From the NCBI GenBank assembly GCA_022836975.1, contig JAIXMJ010000011.1:1139-16275 (forward strand): DNA of 15,137 nucleotides. The letters are read 5' to 3'. Positions 1-8,525 of the stretch are shown piece by piece (positions within the stretch are counted from its first letter, which is position 1; the number at the start of each line of letters is the position of its first letter). The notes under the pieces were generated by a model that was given only the letters and a program-made list of their open reading frames with translations, searched no databases and was not told the origin of the DNA. The stretch is from Wolbachia sp. GTDB lineage: Bacteria; Pseudomonadota; Alphaproteobacteria; Rickettsiales; Anaplasmataceae. The position numbers and the translations under genes are program-made.

Positions 1-749
1 ATTTCGGACATCTCAAATACACCAATCTCATTTGCAGGACCAAATCTGTTTTTAATGGCACGCAAAACACGATGATTATCACCCTCAAAATACAAAACAG
101 TATCTACCATATGTTCCAAGGTTTTTGGTCCAGCAATCTGACCATCTTTAGTAATATGCCCCACTATTAATAAAGCAATACCGTACTGTTTGGCTATCAC
201 TGTAAACTCATGGGCACAAGCACGCACCTGTGTTACAGTACCAGGTGCAGATGCAATATTTTTGTCATACATAGTTTGTATTGAATCTATAATTATAAGC
301 TTAATATGCTTATTGCCATTGATTGCTGCAATGACATCAGAAGCAAAAACAGTAGATAATAATTTAATTCCTGGTGCCTTAATTTTAAGACGTTGTGCCC
401 TTAAGCTTATCTGTTCTAAAGATTCTTCTCCAGAGATGTAAAGAGATCCACCAGGAGAAATCTGTGCAGCAATTTTAAGTAAAAGAGTAGACTTTCCAAT
501 ACCAGGTTCGCCACCAATTAAAGTACTTGAACCCTGAACAATACCCCCTCCAAATACTCTATCAAGCTCTTCTATTCCTGTGAGTAAACGCTCTGGTGTA
601 GTATGCGCTGATATTTCAGCTAGCGAAGCGGTGCGTATAACATGTTTTTTTTCTTCTACGATAGTATCCCAGCTATTACATGCAATGCACTTGCCTACCC
701 ATCTACCCGTACTGTGCCCACATGATTGACATATATATACTGCTTTCAT
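1..749 (-). CDS. radA: RadA/Sms DNA repair ATPase, N-terminal part (gene runs off left edge)
   Basis: RadA is a RecA-like ATPase that helps process recombination intermediates and drives branch migration during DNA repair in the cytoplasm. Translation from the ATG at 747-749 begins MKAVYICQSCG. It shows the four-cysteine zinc finger (C7, C10, C21, C24), the Walker A motif GGEPGIGKST, a Walker B-like LIIIDSIQ, and the RadA-specific KNRFG motif near residue 245. About 249 residues are present of a usual 450 or so; the C-terminal Lon-like domain lies outside the window. An in-frame GTG at 774-776 would add nine residues and overlap the upstream stop codon (769-771). Neither start has a strong Shine-Dalgarno site, so ATG was kept because family members start just before the zinc finger. 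The gene follows the 895-aa secreted-protein gene by about 20 bases and is probably cotranscribed with the virB2/virB4 block. Family identity is secure. Confidence 0.96.
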   Translation of the reverse strand, partial: MKAVYICQSCGHSTGRWVGKCIACNSWDTIVEEKKHVIRTASLAEISAHTTPERLLTGIEELDRVFGGGIVQGSSTLIGGEPGIGKSTLLLKIAAQISPGGSLYISGEESLEQISLRAQRLKIKAPGIKLLSTVFASDVIAAINGNKHIKLIIIDSIQTMYDKNIASAPGTVTQVRACAHEFTVIAKQYGIALLIVGHITKDGQIAGPKTLEHMVDTVLYFEGDNHRVLRAIKNRFGPANEIGVFEMSE

Positions 750-768
750 ATGTGCTTTAGCTCGTACT

Positions 769-3456
769 TTATCCACATGATAATTCTTGTTTGATTTCGT
801 TATCTATTATTTGTTTTATTGCTTCCGTATCAAGACCTTTTATCAAACTACTGTCAAGATTTTGATCATTCACGATATTATTAATAAAATTATCGATAAT
901 ACTCTCTGCTTCTTCTTCAGTAGTTTGACGATATATAGGCGTAATCTTTACTGCCCCTCTAGATCCATTACCACTTTTATTATTGATATCATCAATACAA
1001 CCTCCTGCACCATACTTATTTTGAATACGATCACCACAATTCTTTATGTGTCCATACTCTACTTTACCGTCTTGTATATATAATATTTGATTATTTCTTT
1101 GAGAAGTGTTACCAATATTAACTTGTACGATTGTTTCCTGTCCAATTTTTAGATGATCTATATCTCTATCGCTATACATCATAGTTTTTGCATTACCGTA
1201 CCTTCTACCACCAGCAACCTGCATTAATGACTTACATTTCTTATATTGATTACACATTTGTACTATAATTGATTCGTTATCATCATAGTAATAGCTAATA
1301 AAAGGATAATGCTTATCAACTCTTAAGCTAACTTTAATATAGTCACCAGGTTTCCCTGGTCTGGAACCAGAAGACTTATTTATACTTTCTTTTTTTAATT
1401 CTGCTCTACTATTGTTCCACAATTTAGATTCAACAAATTTACCATTTTTCCCTAATTCAGATTTAACAAGTTTACCATCTTCACCATTCCCCCATACTTC
1501 TATATCAACGTACTCGTACTTTGACAAATTACCAGAGTTTCTTTTTGTACTAATAACCTCCTGAATCTCTCTCTTACTTATCTCACTCTTTTCATTGTTA
1601 ATTTTGTCCATCACAATTTTCACTATACCTTTTTTTAAGTTGTTTAGATCAAAGGTACATAACTTATCTGCATAAAAAACTTCTGAATTATCAACTTTAA
1701 TTAGCACAGGTGGTTTATTTGAATGAACTTCTAGATATTTTCCCATATTAAACTTACCGTCTGCACCAAACATACCAATATGTTCTTCGCTATTATTTTT
1801 CTTAATGTATGTTTGTGAATCTTTAAGTTTATATACCGTACATTTTTCATTAGTTAATCCATTTCCTGCTTCTTTACCGCTGTCTGCAGTACAACTTGCT
1901 GCACCCCTACTGTCAGGAAAGAAAATATTACCTGCTATATCAAAAGCTACTTTATCTAATTTCTCCTGGGGTAGTTCAGCATCTTTACATTTATCATCAA
2001 ACATTTTGTGTGATTGAAGTGAATAAACAGCAGGACACTTCACATATTTTGTACCCTCCAACCTCAACCATATAAAACTTTCCTCATTATTCTCATCCAC
2101 TAACATTGATTCTTCAGGATCTGGCTGCCAACCAGAAATACAGAGCATTTTTGCCCGGTCTGATTCCGACGCTTCTTTATATTTATATTGTATAACTTTT
2201 GTATTTTCATCATATCCTCCTTCTACATCAGGAATACATTTGTTCTGTCTTAAGAAGAGAAATTTTTTTGATTTATCTAATAGTTCCTTTAGCAATCTAT
2301 CTGTAGTATTTTCCTCATGCTTCATTTTTGGCTTAATAACACGTAGAAAACTATCACCTATCCATCTACCATGCCTATTGATATCAAATGTACAATAGCC
2401 TCCATTATTATATTTACTTTGTTGAATCCTGTTACACGATCTTTCACTCATTCTCATCTTAATTTTTAAAGTATCATTATCAACCACTTCTTCAATTTCC
2501 GGCTGTGGTGCATGTGGAGCAGGAAAACAACGTTCAGGAAATTTAGCTGCTAGGTCACAGTCTGCTTTTTTAGTACCACAATATCTAGCACAAATCCTGC
2601 CATTTCTTCTATCTGTCTTAAAATAATGAGGTACTTCTTTAAAATTAAGTTGCTGAGGCTGAGAACGACTGTTTTGCACATCTAATTCTTGTATGTCTTT
2701 ACCAACTCTTACACGAACTTTCGGAAAAATATAATCATTATCTGTATCTTTTACAGGAATAACGTCAACTTGCTCTGAAGAATAACATGGAAGATGCTCA
2801 CAAAACGGCGGTGGATTTGGTGCTCTAGGCAGGGGAACACATTTGATTGTTTGTCTCACCCCTTCCCACTCACATGTATCACAAAAATTTGTTCCGCTTG
2901 ATAATAAACCAGTTGCACATGCATCTTTTTGACTACAAGCACATATTTTAGGAGAATCTGCAAATTTCTTTTGTTCAGCTTCCGTTACACCCTCTGCCCA
3001 TTCCCACTCTAACCCATCTTTATCTCCTTCTTCAACTATTTTCTCTCCTTTTTGAGTACTGTTCCAATCAATAAACACTTTTGCTGATACTCCACCTCCT
3101 GTTTCCTGTATACCATATACAGGATGGCATGACGTGTCAACAGGTAACTCTGTACACCTATTCCCTACATAATCACACACTTCAATCCGTGAATTAAAAA
3201 ACGAATTACTCTTCACAGCACGCACTTTGATAAATTCAAGCAGTTTTTTGTTAAACACAAGATTCTCAAAATTTAAAGTAAATAAATTCTTGGCAAACTC
3301 TTTTACTTTGTTTCCCATATCTTCTATGGTAGTTAGAGTGTCACTCAAAAATTTATTATCACAACTAGTATACCCTTGATATGGCATGCAAAACATCAAA
3401 AGTAATATTAGAAATCTAAGCCTTACACATTTCATAAAATACCGGTAACCACTCAT
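769..3456 (-). CDS. Large secreted cysteine-rich protein of the virB4-2 locus, function unknown
   Basis: An 895-aa protein that I cannot assign to a named family. It starts with a signal peptide: basic n-region, hydrophobic core FLILLLMFC, and probable cleavage near residues 30-31. No other convincing membrane segment is visible, so the mature protein should be exported to the periplasm or cell surface. The mature part carries about 30 cysteines, clustered at roughly residues 90-350 (for example CACSQKDAC, and CEHLPC after a PNPPPF stretch), which suggests many disulphides. The C-terminal half is lysine/asparagine-rich, with a short internal repeat (GKLVKSELG / GKFVESKLW). The ATG at 3454-3456 was chosen because AAGGTGAG lies about 8 bases upstream; an in-frame ATG at 3433-3435 also precedes the signal peptide. 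It overlaps the end of virB4-2 by 41 bases, implying coupled expression. Alternatives are a relative of the large extracellular regions of rickettsial VirB6 proteins, or a TraN-like Cys-rich adhesin. Both are unproven. Confidence 0.85.
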   Translation of the reverse strand: MSGYRYFMKCVRLRFLILLLMFCMPYQGYTSCDNKFLSDTLTTIEDMGNKVKEFAKNLFTLNFENLVFNKKLLEFIKVRAVKSNSFFNSRIEVCDYVGNRCTELPVDTSCHPVYGIQETGGGVSAKVFIDWNSTQKGEKIVEEGDKDGLEWEWAEGVTEAEQKKFADSPKICACSQKDACATGLLSSGTNFCDTCEWEGVRQTIKCVPLPRAPNPPPFCEHLPCYSSEQVDVIPVKDTDNDYIFPKVRVRVGKDIQELDVQNSRSQPQQLNFKEVPHYFKTDRRNGRICARYCGTKKADCDLAAKFPERCFPAPHAPQPEIEEVVDNDTLKIKMRMSERSCNRIQQSKYNNGGYCTFDINRHGRWIGDSFLRVIKPKMKHEENTTDRLLKELLDKSKKFLFLRQNKCIPDVEGGYDENTKVIQYKYKEASESDRAKMLCISGWQPDPEESMLVDENNEESFIWLRLEGTKYVKCPAVYSLQSHKMFDDKCKDAELPQEKLDKVAFDIAGNIFFPDSRGAASCTADSGKEAGNGLTNEKCTVYKLKDSQTYIKKNNSEEHIGMFGADGKFNMGKYLEVHSNKPPVLIKVDNSEVFYADKLCTFDLNNLKKGIVKIVMDKINNEKSEISKREIQEVISTKRNSGNLSKYEYVDIEVWGNGEDGKLVKSELGKNGKFVESKLWNNSRAELKKESINKSSGSRPGKPGDYIKVSLRVDKHYPFISYYYDDNESIIVQMCNQYKKCKSLMQVAGGRRYGNAKTMMYSDRDIDHLKIGQETIVQVNIGNTSQRNNQILYIQDGKVEYGHIKNCGDRIQNKYGAGGCIDDINNKSGNGSRGAVKITPIYRQTTEEEAESIIDNFINNIVNDQNLDSSLIKGLDTEAIKQIIDNEIKQELSCG

Positions 3457-5743
3457 TTACTTGCTCACCTTTTTCTTTAGTTGCCTCATACATATATTGT
3501 ATTGTTTCTTTTTTAGCTGAAAGCACATATATTTCCTGCATATCTTTTAAATCTAAACTAAGAGTAACCAACCCCTTATACTGTTTTATCAAGAATAAAC
3601 CATCCTGTGTTGGTGTTTGTAAAATTATACTCAATTCCTCCTTTGATAAAGATAGTGCTTTCATATATAATCTATTAGCATTAATATCAGGCATTAAAAT
3701 TCTTGTATCTACATGTTTATCTAAATATTGAGTAAATTTGCTCACAAATGCCAAATTTAAATTTTCTGTACTAAAAACCACTACAACATTTAATCTTGTC
3801 ATTCTTTTCATCCAATCGTCAAACTCCCCTTCTGTAGAGAAAACATCACTTATCTCCCATGCTTCATCCAATACAAGAATCGTCGGCGAACCGTCACATT
3901 TTAATTCAAAAGAATATAAAAAATAGTAAAGCACCACTGACATACATTCTTTTTGTTTTGTAAGATTTGCAGTATTGATTGTTATAATTTTTGTTTCCCA
4001 ATCAACATATAATAGATCAGTATCACTAAATAGATAAGCAAATTCACCATCTCCATACCATTTATCTATATTACCACCAAGAAGGCTAAGTATTTCAGAA
4101 ATTTGTAAGATAGATCGTGATTCTCTTGGTATCATAAATATAGAATCTACAACTTTTTTTATTTTCTCTGTAATATCATCTCTAGCCACCATTCTCCTTA
4201 TCAATTCACACAACATCTTACGGCTAGAATCACTATCTTCAATGTTTAATGGATTAAATTTCAGACTTGTACCCTTATATTGTGGATCAATAATATAATA
4301 CTTACCACCTACAGCTTTAGTAAAAATCATAGATTTTCCTGTATTATCCAGTATTACTATTCTAGGATTAAACTTACGCGATTCGGATAACAAAAAATTA
4401 ATTAATGAGGTTCTACCAGACCCAGGAGCACCAAGTACTGTAGTATGGCCACTATTTTTTTTACCGTGAAAATTAAAGAAATAAGGATCCCCTGCCTTTG
4501 AACAAAAAATAGTTATAGCCTCCCCCCATCTACCACCTTTTAGCATTCCTGATGTAAAATCATGTAGTACAGCAAAACTGCCAGCATATTTGGTCAAAAT
4601 AGTTCTAGGGTGTGTGATAAAAACAAAATTACCGGGTAATTGTGCCCAAAAATGATTTTCCATGTGTAAATCCGTCCTAAACACCATTAAACCGATTGCT
4701 GACATATCACATGATAGATCATTAATACTCCTAGCTAACTCTTCTTTATTGTCTGCAAATACTGTAAAAATGAATTTCTGCTGGCAAAAATTTATACCAG
4801 GAGCTTTGTTATAATGTACTATTTCCATTATTCCATAATGCTGCATTAATTCATTATCTTCACTAGCCTGTAATGTATTAACCTGTTTTTTTAAATCTTT
4901 TATAGCTTTGTTATTACTGATAAATATTATTATTTCCGTTATAATCATCTCAGAGTCAAGCTGCAAACATCGATTGATGTTCCCCAAAGGAATTTCCTTA
5001 TATTCCTTTATGCTAAAAATAGAACCAAATTTTCTATTATCATGGAATATTGTTTGAAATGTATTAAACCCAAAAGCTACCTGCAGATCTTTCACAGATT
5101 GCGATAAATCTGTTTGAGATAGTGGGTACTCTTTATGTGTTAATGTAATCATATAATAAAGAAACTCCATTACTTCAGAATATATCTCATCTTGATGAAA
5201 CCTTAATCCCAGTTTTTTAGCTCCAAATGGTTGCAGGTCCATCTGTATCAAATCAGCAATTCCTTCTAGATCTTTATGCTTTTTTTCCAAAGATAATCTA
5301 TGTTTATTCTTGATATGATTAAAAAATAATGCATTACTAATACGCTCGTCAAAGTTGTTGATTAATATTACTATATATAATTCATTAATGTATTGTAATT
5401 TAGTATCAGTTAATCTAGTAAGTAGTGCTGAATGCAGATGATCAGAAAAGTCTTTTGTTTCGTTCCATTGTAGACTAATTTTATTACGCTTCCTAATAGT
5501 ATGTATCCAAACAGTACAATACTGAGTATCAATATTTTTTGCTATACTTTTTCTAATTTCAGTTCTTAAATCACTATAATTATTCGGTGAAATATAATCT
5601 TCTAATTTAATTACCTTTAATAATTCACCTTGCTTTGTTAATATAGTTTCTTCATCGTAGTGACATGCATAAGGGATAAAATCTAGGTCAATATTTCCTA
5701 TTGGTGCTGACTTATTTTGTTTTTGAAGACCATGTTGTTGCAT
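3416..5743 (-). CDS. virB4: VirB4-family type IV secretion ATPase (second copy type, VirB4-2/RvhB4-II)
   Basis: VirB4 proteins are inner-membrane-associated ATPases that power T4SS assembly and substrate transfer. This 775-aa product has the family's usual length, an N-terminal CagE/VirB4 domain (about residues 20-400) and a C-terminal RecA-like domain. The Walker B motif is intact (ILVLDEAWE, D626-E627). The Walker A motif reads GAPGSGRTS at about 438-446, with Arg444 where a lysine is normal. Rickettsiales carry two virB4 genes: one next to virB3/virB6, and a second, divergent one. Its company (virB2-like gene 49 bases upstream, no virB3 or virB6) fits the second copy. The ATG at 5741-5743 has no visible Shine-Dalgarno site. 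The 3' end overlaps the start of the Cys-rich gene. A conjugative TraC was considered, but no other tra genes are present. Assignment to VirB4 is firm; the '-2' label is inferred from context and the altered P-loop. Confidence 0.92.
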   Translation of the reverse strand: MQQHGLQKQNKSAPIGNIDLDFIPYACHYDEETILTKQGELLKVIKLEDYISPNNYSDLRTEIRKSIAKNIDTQYCTVWIHTIRKRNKISLQWNETKDFSDHLHSALLTRLTDTKLQYINELYIVILINNFDERISNALFFNHIKNKHRLSLEKKHKDLEGIADLIQMDLQPFGAKKLGLRFHQDEIYSEVMEFLYYMITLTHKEYPLSQTDLSQSVKDLQVAFGFNTFQTIFHDNRKFGSIFSIKEYKEIPLGNINRCLQLDSEMIITEIIIFISNNKAIKDLKKQVNTLQASEDNELMQHYGIMEIVHYNKAPGINFCQQKFIFTVFADNKEELARSINDLSCDMSAIGLMVFRTDLHMENHFWAQLPGNFVFITHPRTILTKYAGSFAVLHDFTSGMLKGGRWGEAITIFCSKAGDPYFFNFHGKKNSGHTTVLGAPGSGRTSLINFLLSESRKFNPRIVILDNTGKSMIFTKAVGGKYYIIDPQYKGTSLKFNPLNIEDSDSSRKMLCELIRRMVARDDITEKIKKVVDSIFMIPRESRSILQISEILSLLGGNIDKWYGDGEFAYLFSDTDLLYVDWETKIITINTANLTKQKECMSVVLYYFLYSFELKCDGSPTILVLDEAWEISDVFSTEGEFDDWMKRMTRLNVVVVFSTENLNLAFVSKFTQYLDKHVDTRILMPDINANRLYMKALSLSKEELSIILQTPTQDGLFLIKQYKGLVTLSLDLKDMQEIYVLSAKKETIQYMYEATKEKGEQVNEWLPVFYEMCKA

Positions 5744-5792
5744 TGAAAAGATAAAAACTATTTTGTTGTTTTACTACTGTCTATTTCCCCCT

Positions 5793-6167
5793 TTAAGTTT
5801 TTGTATGATTATGTTCTACGGTACTTGTTTTTGTTTTCTCCTCTGAGCCCATACTCTTGATTAACAAATTAATTTTCTCTTTTACAGAATCTACAAGCTC
5901 TTTAGGATTACCACACAATATAAAGAATATACTAGATATTAACACAAAAACAATAAAACCTTTAAATATTACCATAAACAATATTATAGCAATAATTGTA
6001 CCTAGCATTACAGTAGGGCTCATATTCTTTATAGAATCCTTAATTGACGTACAAATTTCTTTTATTACACTTTCTGCTTCACTTGAATCTGTTCGACCAA
6101 TATGAGGTACAAAAATACAAACCAAAAGAAACATGACAACTAAAAACTTATTTGAACGTATAAACAT
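5793..6167 (-). CDS. virB2: VirB2/TrbC-like T4SS pilin subunit
   Basis: A 124-aa protein with the architecture of a VirB2 pilin. It has a signal peptide (residues 1 to about 25, core FLVVMFLLVCIFV), a short mature N-terminus with a single cysteine (C39, EICTSIKDSI), then two hydrophobic helices (about 52-68 and 70-86) separated by a tight FKG turn. A G-N-P-K segment follows, in the position of the G-A-P-K often seen in this family, and then a charged C-terminal tail. VirB2 is inserted in the inner membrane and assembled into the T4SS pilus or surface filament. It lies directly upstream of virB4-2 on the same strand, the arrangement known for virB2 paralogues in Anaplasmataceae. Only one copy is seen here. 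The glycine content of the helices is low for the family and the sequence is divergent, so identification rests on topology plus context. An unrelated two-TM membrane protein remains possible. Confidence 0.68.
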   Translation of the reverse strand: MFIRSNKFLVVMFLLVCIFVPHIGRTDSSEAESVIKEICTSIKDSIKNMSPTVMLGTIIAIILFMVIFKGFIVFVLISSIFFILCGNPKELVDSVKEKINLLIKSMGSEEKTKTSTVEHNHTKT

Positions 6168-6195
6168 TACTTAATACCTATTATATTTATGCATA

Positions 6196-6224
6196 ATTAT
6201 ACCTACTCCTGTAGCAATATACAA
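6196..6224 (-). promoter_or_regulatory. Candidate sigma-70 promoter for virB2-virB4-2 block
   Basis: On the minus strand a perfect TATAAT (6196-6201) is separated by 17 bases from TTGTAT (6219-6224), a 3/6 match to the -35 consensus. The predicted transcript would start about 20 bases upstream of the virB2 ATG. It lies in the 93-base gap between htrA and virB2, so the T4SS block need not depend on read-through from htrA. In such AT-rich DNA a chance match to the -10 is possible. Confidence 0.45.
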
Positions 6225-6260
6225 TGCTGAGATATTTTAAAGGCGTACATTGTTTACCAT

Positions 6261-7664
6261 TTATTTAGATTTACTTCTTAATTTGACCACAACAAAAAAT
6301 TGTTGACCACTACGATATACAAGCAAAAGAACAGCATTACTGTTTTTCTTTAAAGAGATATCAATTTGTTTATTAAAGTCAATGGTATTTACAATCTCAA
6401 CACCATTGACTTGCATAATAACATCTCCTTTTTTAAGAGAATATGCAGTAGGACTATTATAATCAATATCAACAACTACAACACCTTTTTTGATAATATG
6501 TTCTTTTAACGGATCTGCTACTGTAAAACCAGTAATATACTCAATCTTTGATTTATCTTCTGTATCACCACTTTCACTATCATGACTTGTAAGCTCTTCA
6601 ATTGTAGCTCTCAAGTTAATTTCCTTACCATTCCTCAATAATTTAATTTTTACTTTCTTGTTAGGCTCAGTCTTTAAAACTACTTGGATCAATTGTTCTA
6701 CTTTATTAATTTTTTTACCATCAAATTCTATTAGTATATCACCAGGCTTAATACCAGCTTTATCAGCAGGGCTATCTTTTACCACATCTGCAATTAATGC
6801 ACCGTGCACATCTTTTACATTTAAAGATTCAGCCATTTCTCTATTGAGAGTTTGTGCTTGCACACCAAGTGATCCATGTTTTACCTTCTTACCACTTTTT
6901 AATATATTAATAACTGGAATAGCAGAATTAGATGGAATAGCAAAACCTATACCTATGTTGCCTACCGCATTTGGAGAGTAAATCAAAGTGTTCACACCGA
7001 TAACCTCTCCATTCATATTAAATAGTGGACCCCCAGAATTTCCCATATTAACTGCAGCATCAGTTTGAATAAACTCATTAACACTAGTGTGAATAGGGAA
7101 ATGCAAGCTACGAGACTTTGCAGATACAATACCTGCACTTATAGAACCACCGAGCCCAAATGGATTACCTACTGCTATTACTGAGTCACCTGCTCTGACC
7201 TTATCAGAATTACCAAAATTTACAAAAGGAAGTGGCTTACCAGCATTAATCTTTAATACGGCAAGATCTGCTCGAGAATCAAAACCTATAACCTCTGCTT
7301 TAAAATCAGTAGAATCATTCATAATAACTGTTATTTCTTTAGCATTTTGAACAACATGGTAATTAGTTACTATAATTCCATCTTGATCGATGATAAACCC
7401 AGAACCCTGCGCTAACACTGGAACTGGGTGAGGAGCTTTATCCATAAAGAACCTATCAAATTGATCAAAGAATTTTCTAAAATCATCAAAAGCATCGTCC
7501 CTAGGAAAAACCTTAATGCCGCTTCTATCATTTTTAATAACTTGCTCACTAGAAATTCCTACAACAGCTGGTGTCACTCTTTCTATGAGATCTGCAAGAT
7601 CTTGAGCACATAGAGATAATGATATCAATAAATATGTTAGTATTAATAAAATTTTATTTTTCAT
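6261..7664 (-). CDS. degP: HtrA/DegP-family periplasmic serine protease
   Basis: A 467-aa Do-type serine protease/chaperone that degrades or refolds damaged envelope proteins. A signal peptide ends at SLCA (residue 20), so it is periplasmic. The catalytic triad is complete: His103 (TNYHVV), Asp133 (RADLAVL) and Ser210 (GNSGGP). Two PDZ domains follow, about residues 265-355 and 380-460, for substrate recognition and oligomer assembly. Length is normal for DegP/MucD. Its start overlaps the end of hflC by 11 bases, and AAAGGA lies about 10 bases upstream of the ATG, so it is the third gene of an hflK-hflC-htrA operon. This order is common in alphaproteobacteria, where the HflKC complex and the protease both serve membrane quality control. 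In related tick-borne Anaplasmataceae HtrA is also surface-exposed and immunogenic; whether that holds here is unknown. Family assignment is certain; the exact symbol (degP, htrA or mucD) is a convention. Confidence 0.96.
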   Translation of the reverse strand: MKNKILLILTYLLISLSLCAQDLADLIERVTPAVVGISSEQVIKNDRSGIKVFPRDDAFDDFRKFFDQFDRFFMDKAPHPVPVLAQGSGFIIDQDGIIVTNYHVVQNAKEITVIMNDSTDFKAEVIGFDSRADLAVLKINAGKPLPFVNFGNSDKVRAGDSVIAVGNPFGLGGSISAGIVSAKSRSLHFPIHTSVNEFIQTDAAVNMGNSGGPLFNMNGEVIGVNTLIYSPNAVGNIGIGFAIPSNSAIPVINILKSGKKVKHGSLGVQAQTLNREMAESLNVKDVHGALIADVVKDSPADKAGIKPGDILIEFDGKKINKVEQLIQVVLKTEPNKKVKIKLLRNGKEINLRATIEELTSHDSESGDTEDKSKIEYITGFTVADPLKEHIIKKGVVVVDIDYNSPTAYSLKKGDVIMQVNGVEIVNTIDFNKQIDISLKKNSNAVLLLVYRSGQQFFVVVKLRSKSK

Positions 7665-8523
7665 GCTGTTTTAATCCTTTATTTAAAATATCTAAAAACT
7701 GATTATTAGGTGAGAGTACAAATTTTGTATTGCCAGCCGAAAAAGACTTTTTATATGCTCTTATGGAACGATAAAAGTTAAAGAATTCCTCATCAACTTT
7801 AAACGCTTCATTATAAATTCCAGCAGCCTCTGCATCACCTTTCCCTCGTATCTCATGTGACTCCCTTAATGCATCAGCAATAAGCTCCCTCTTTAATTTA
7901 TTAGCTTTTGCACGAATTTCTTGTCCAGCCTGTTCCCCCTCCGCTCTAATTTCTTTAGCCTCTTTTTCTCTTTCAGTTTGCATACGACGAAATATTGCAG
8001 AACTATTTTCCTCTGGCAAATCTGCTCTTTTAATTCTTACATCAACAACTTCTATACCAAACTTTTTAGCTTCAGAATAAACTCCACGTTGAATCAACTT
8101 CATAACTTCAGACCTGTTTTCATTCAGCAAGCTAATTAATGAAAACCTACCTATATTTTCTCTTATATGTGATTCCATGATTGGATATATTCTTCTGCTC
8201 AACCCATATTCATCTCCGGCAACTTGATAGAAAACGACTGGTTTTACTATTCTATACTTTGCATAAGCATCTACAATAATACGTTTCTGATCTGCCGTAA
8301 TTACCTCTCTCTGTGCACCATCACTTAAATCCAATACTCTTTTATCAAGAAATACTACACTGTTTATTAGTGGCAATTTAAAGTACAATCCACTATCTGT
8401 AACTTCTCTGACAACTTTACCTAACTGAATTACTATTGCCTGATTTGTTTCGTAAACAATAAACATTGAATCGTATAATACAAAAAATAGCATTATAACT
8501 ATAACTTTAATACCGTATTTCAT
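7654..8523 (-). CDS. hflC: HflC, SPFH/band-7 subunit of the HflKC membrane complex
   Basis: HflC pairs with HflK to form a large cage in the inner membrane, with its bulk in the periplasm, that surrounds and modulates the FtsH AAA protease. The 289-aa product has an N-terminal transmembrane anchor (about 5-25) followed directly by the SPFH/band-7 domain. The typical opening (YETNQAIVIQLGKVVREV) is visible, then LDKRVLDLSDGAQREVITAD and a long alanine/glutamate-rich helix with REKEAKEIRAEGEQ, characteristic of HflC. Its ATG is 2 bases after the hflK stop codon, with AGGAAA upstream that spans the end of hflK, so translation is likely coupled. It overlaps htrA by 11 bases at its own end. Length is slightly below the E. 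coli protein. No unusual residues noted. Confidence 0.96.
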   Translation of the reverse strand: MKYGIKVIVIMLFFVLYDSMFIVYETNQAIVIQLGKVVREVTDSGLYFKLPLINSVVFLDKRVLDLSDGAQREVITADQKRIIVDAYAKYRIVKPVVFYQVAGDEYGLSRRIYPIMESHIRENIGRFSLISLLNENRSEVMKLIQRGVYSEAKKFGIEVVDVRIKRADLPEENSSAIFRRMQTEREKEAKEIRAEGEQAGQEIRAKANKLKRELIADALRESHEIRGKGDAEAAGIYNEAFKVDEEFFNFYRSIRAYKKSFSAGNTKFVLSPNNQFLDILNKGLKQHEK

Positions 8524-8525
8524 TG

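Noticed and set aside
190..441. Plus-strand 83-codon frame within radA
   Set aside because: It is antisense to the conserved RadA ATPase domain and has no family resemblance or ribosome binding site.
3346..3365. Lipoprotein signal (lipobox) in the 895-aa protein at YTSC
   Set aside because: Tyr at the -3 position is not accepted by the usual lipobox rule, so ordinary signal peptidase I cleavage is preferred.
769..5743. Interpretation as a conjugative element (TraC plus TraN, as in the Rickettsiales amplified genetic element)
   Set aside because: No other tra genes, integrase or relaxase are present. The neighbours (radA, htrA, hflKC) are housekeeping genes, and a virB2-like gene precedes virB4, which fits the chromosomal vir locus better. 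TraN-like character of the Cys-rich protein was left as an alternative only.
6168..6260. Terminator for the hflK-hflC-htrA operon between htrA and virB2
   Set aside because: htrA ends at 6261 and virB2 starts at 6167 on the same strand. The gap holds a promoter-like site, but I could not find a convincing stem-loop with a T-run.
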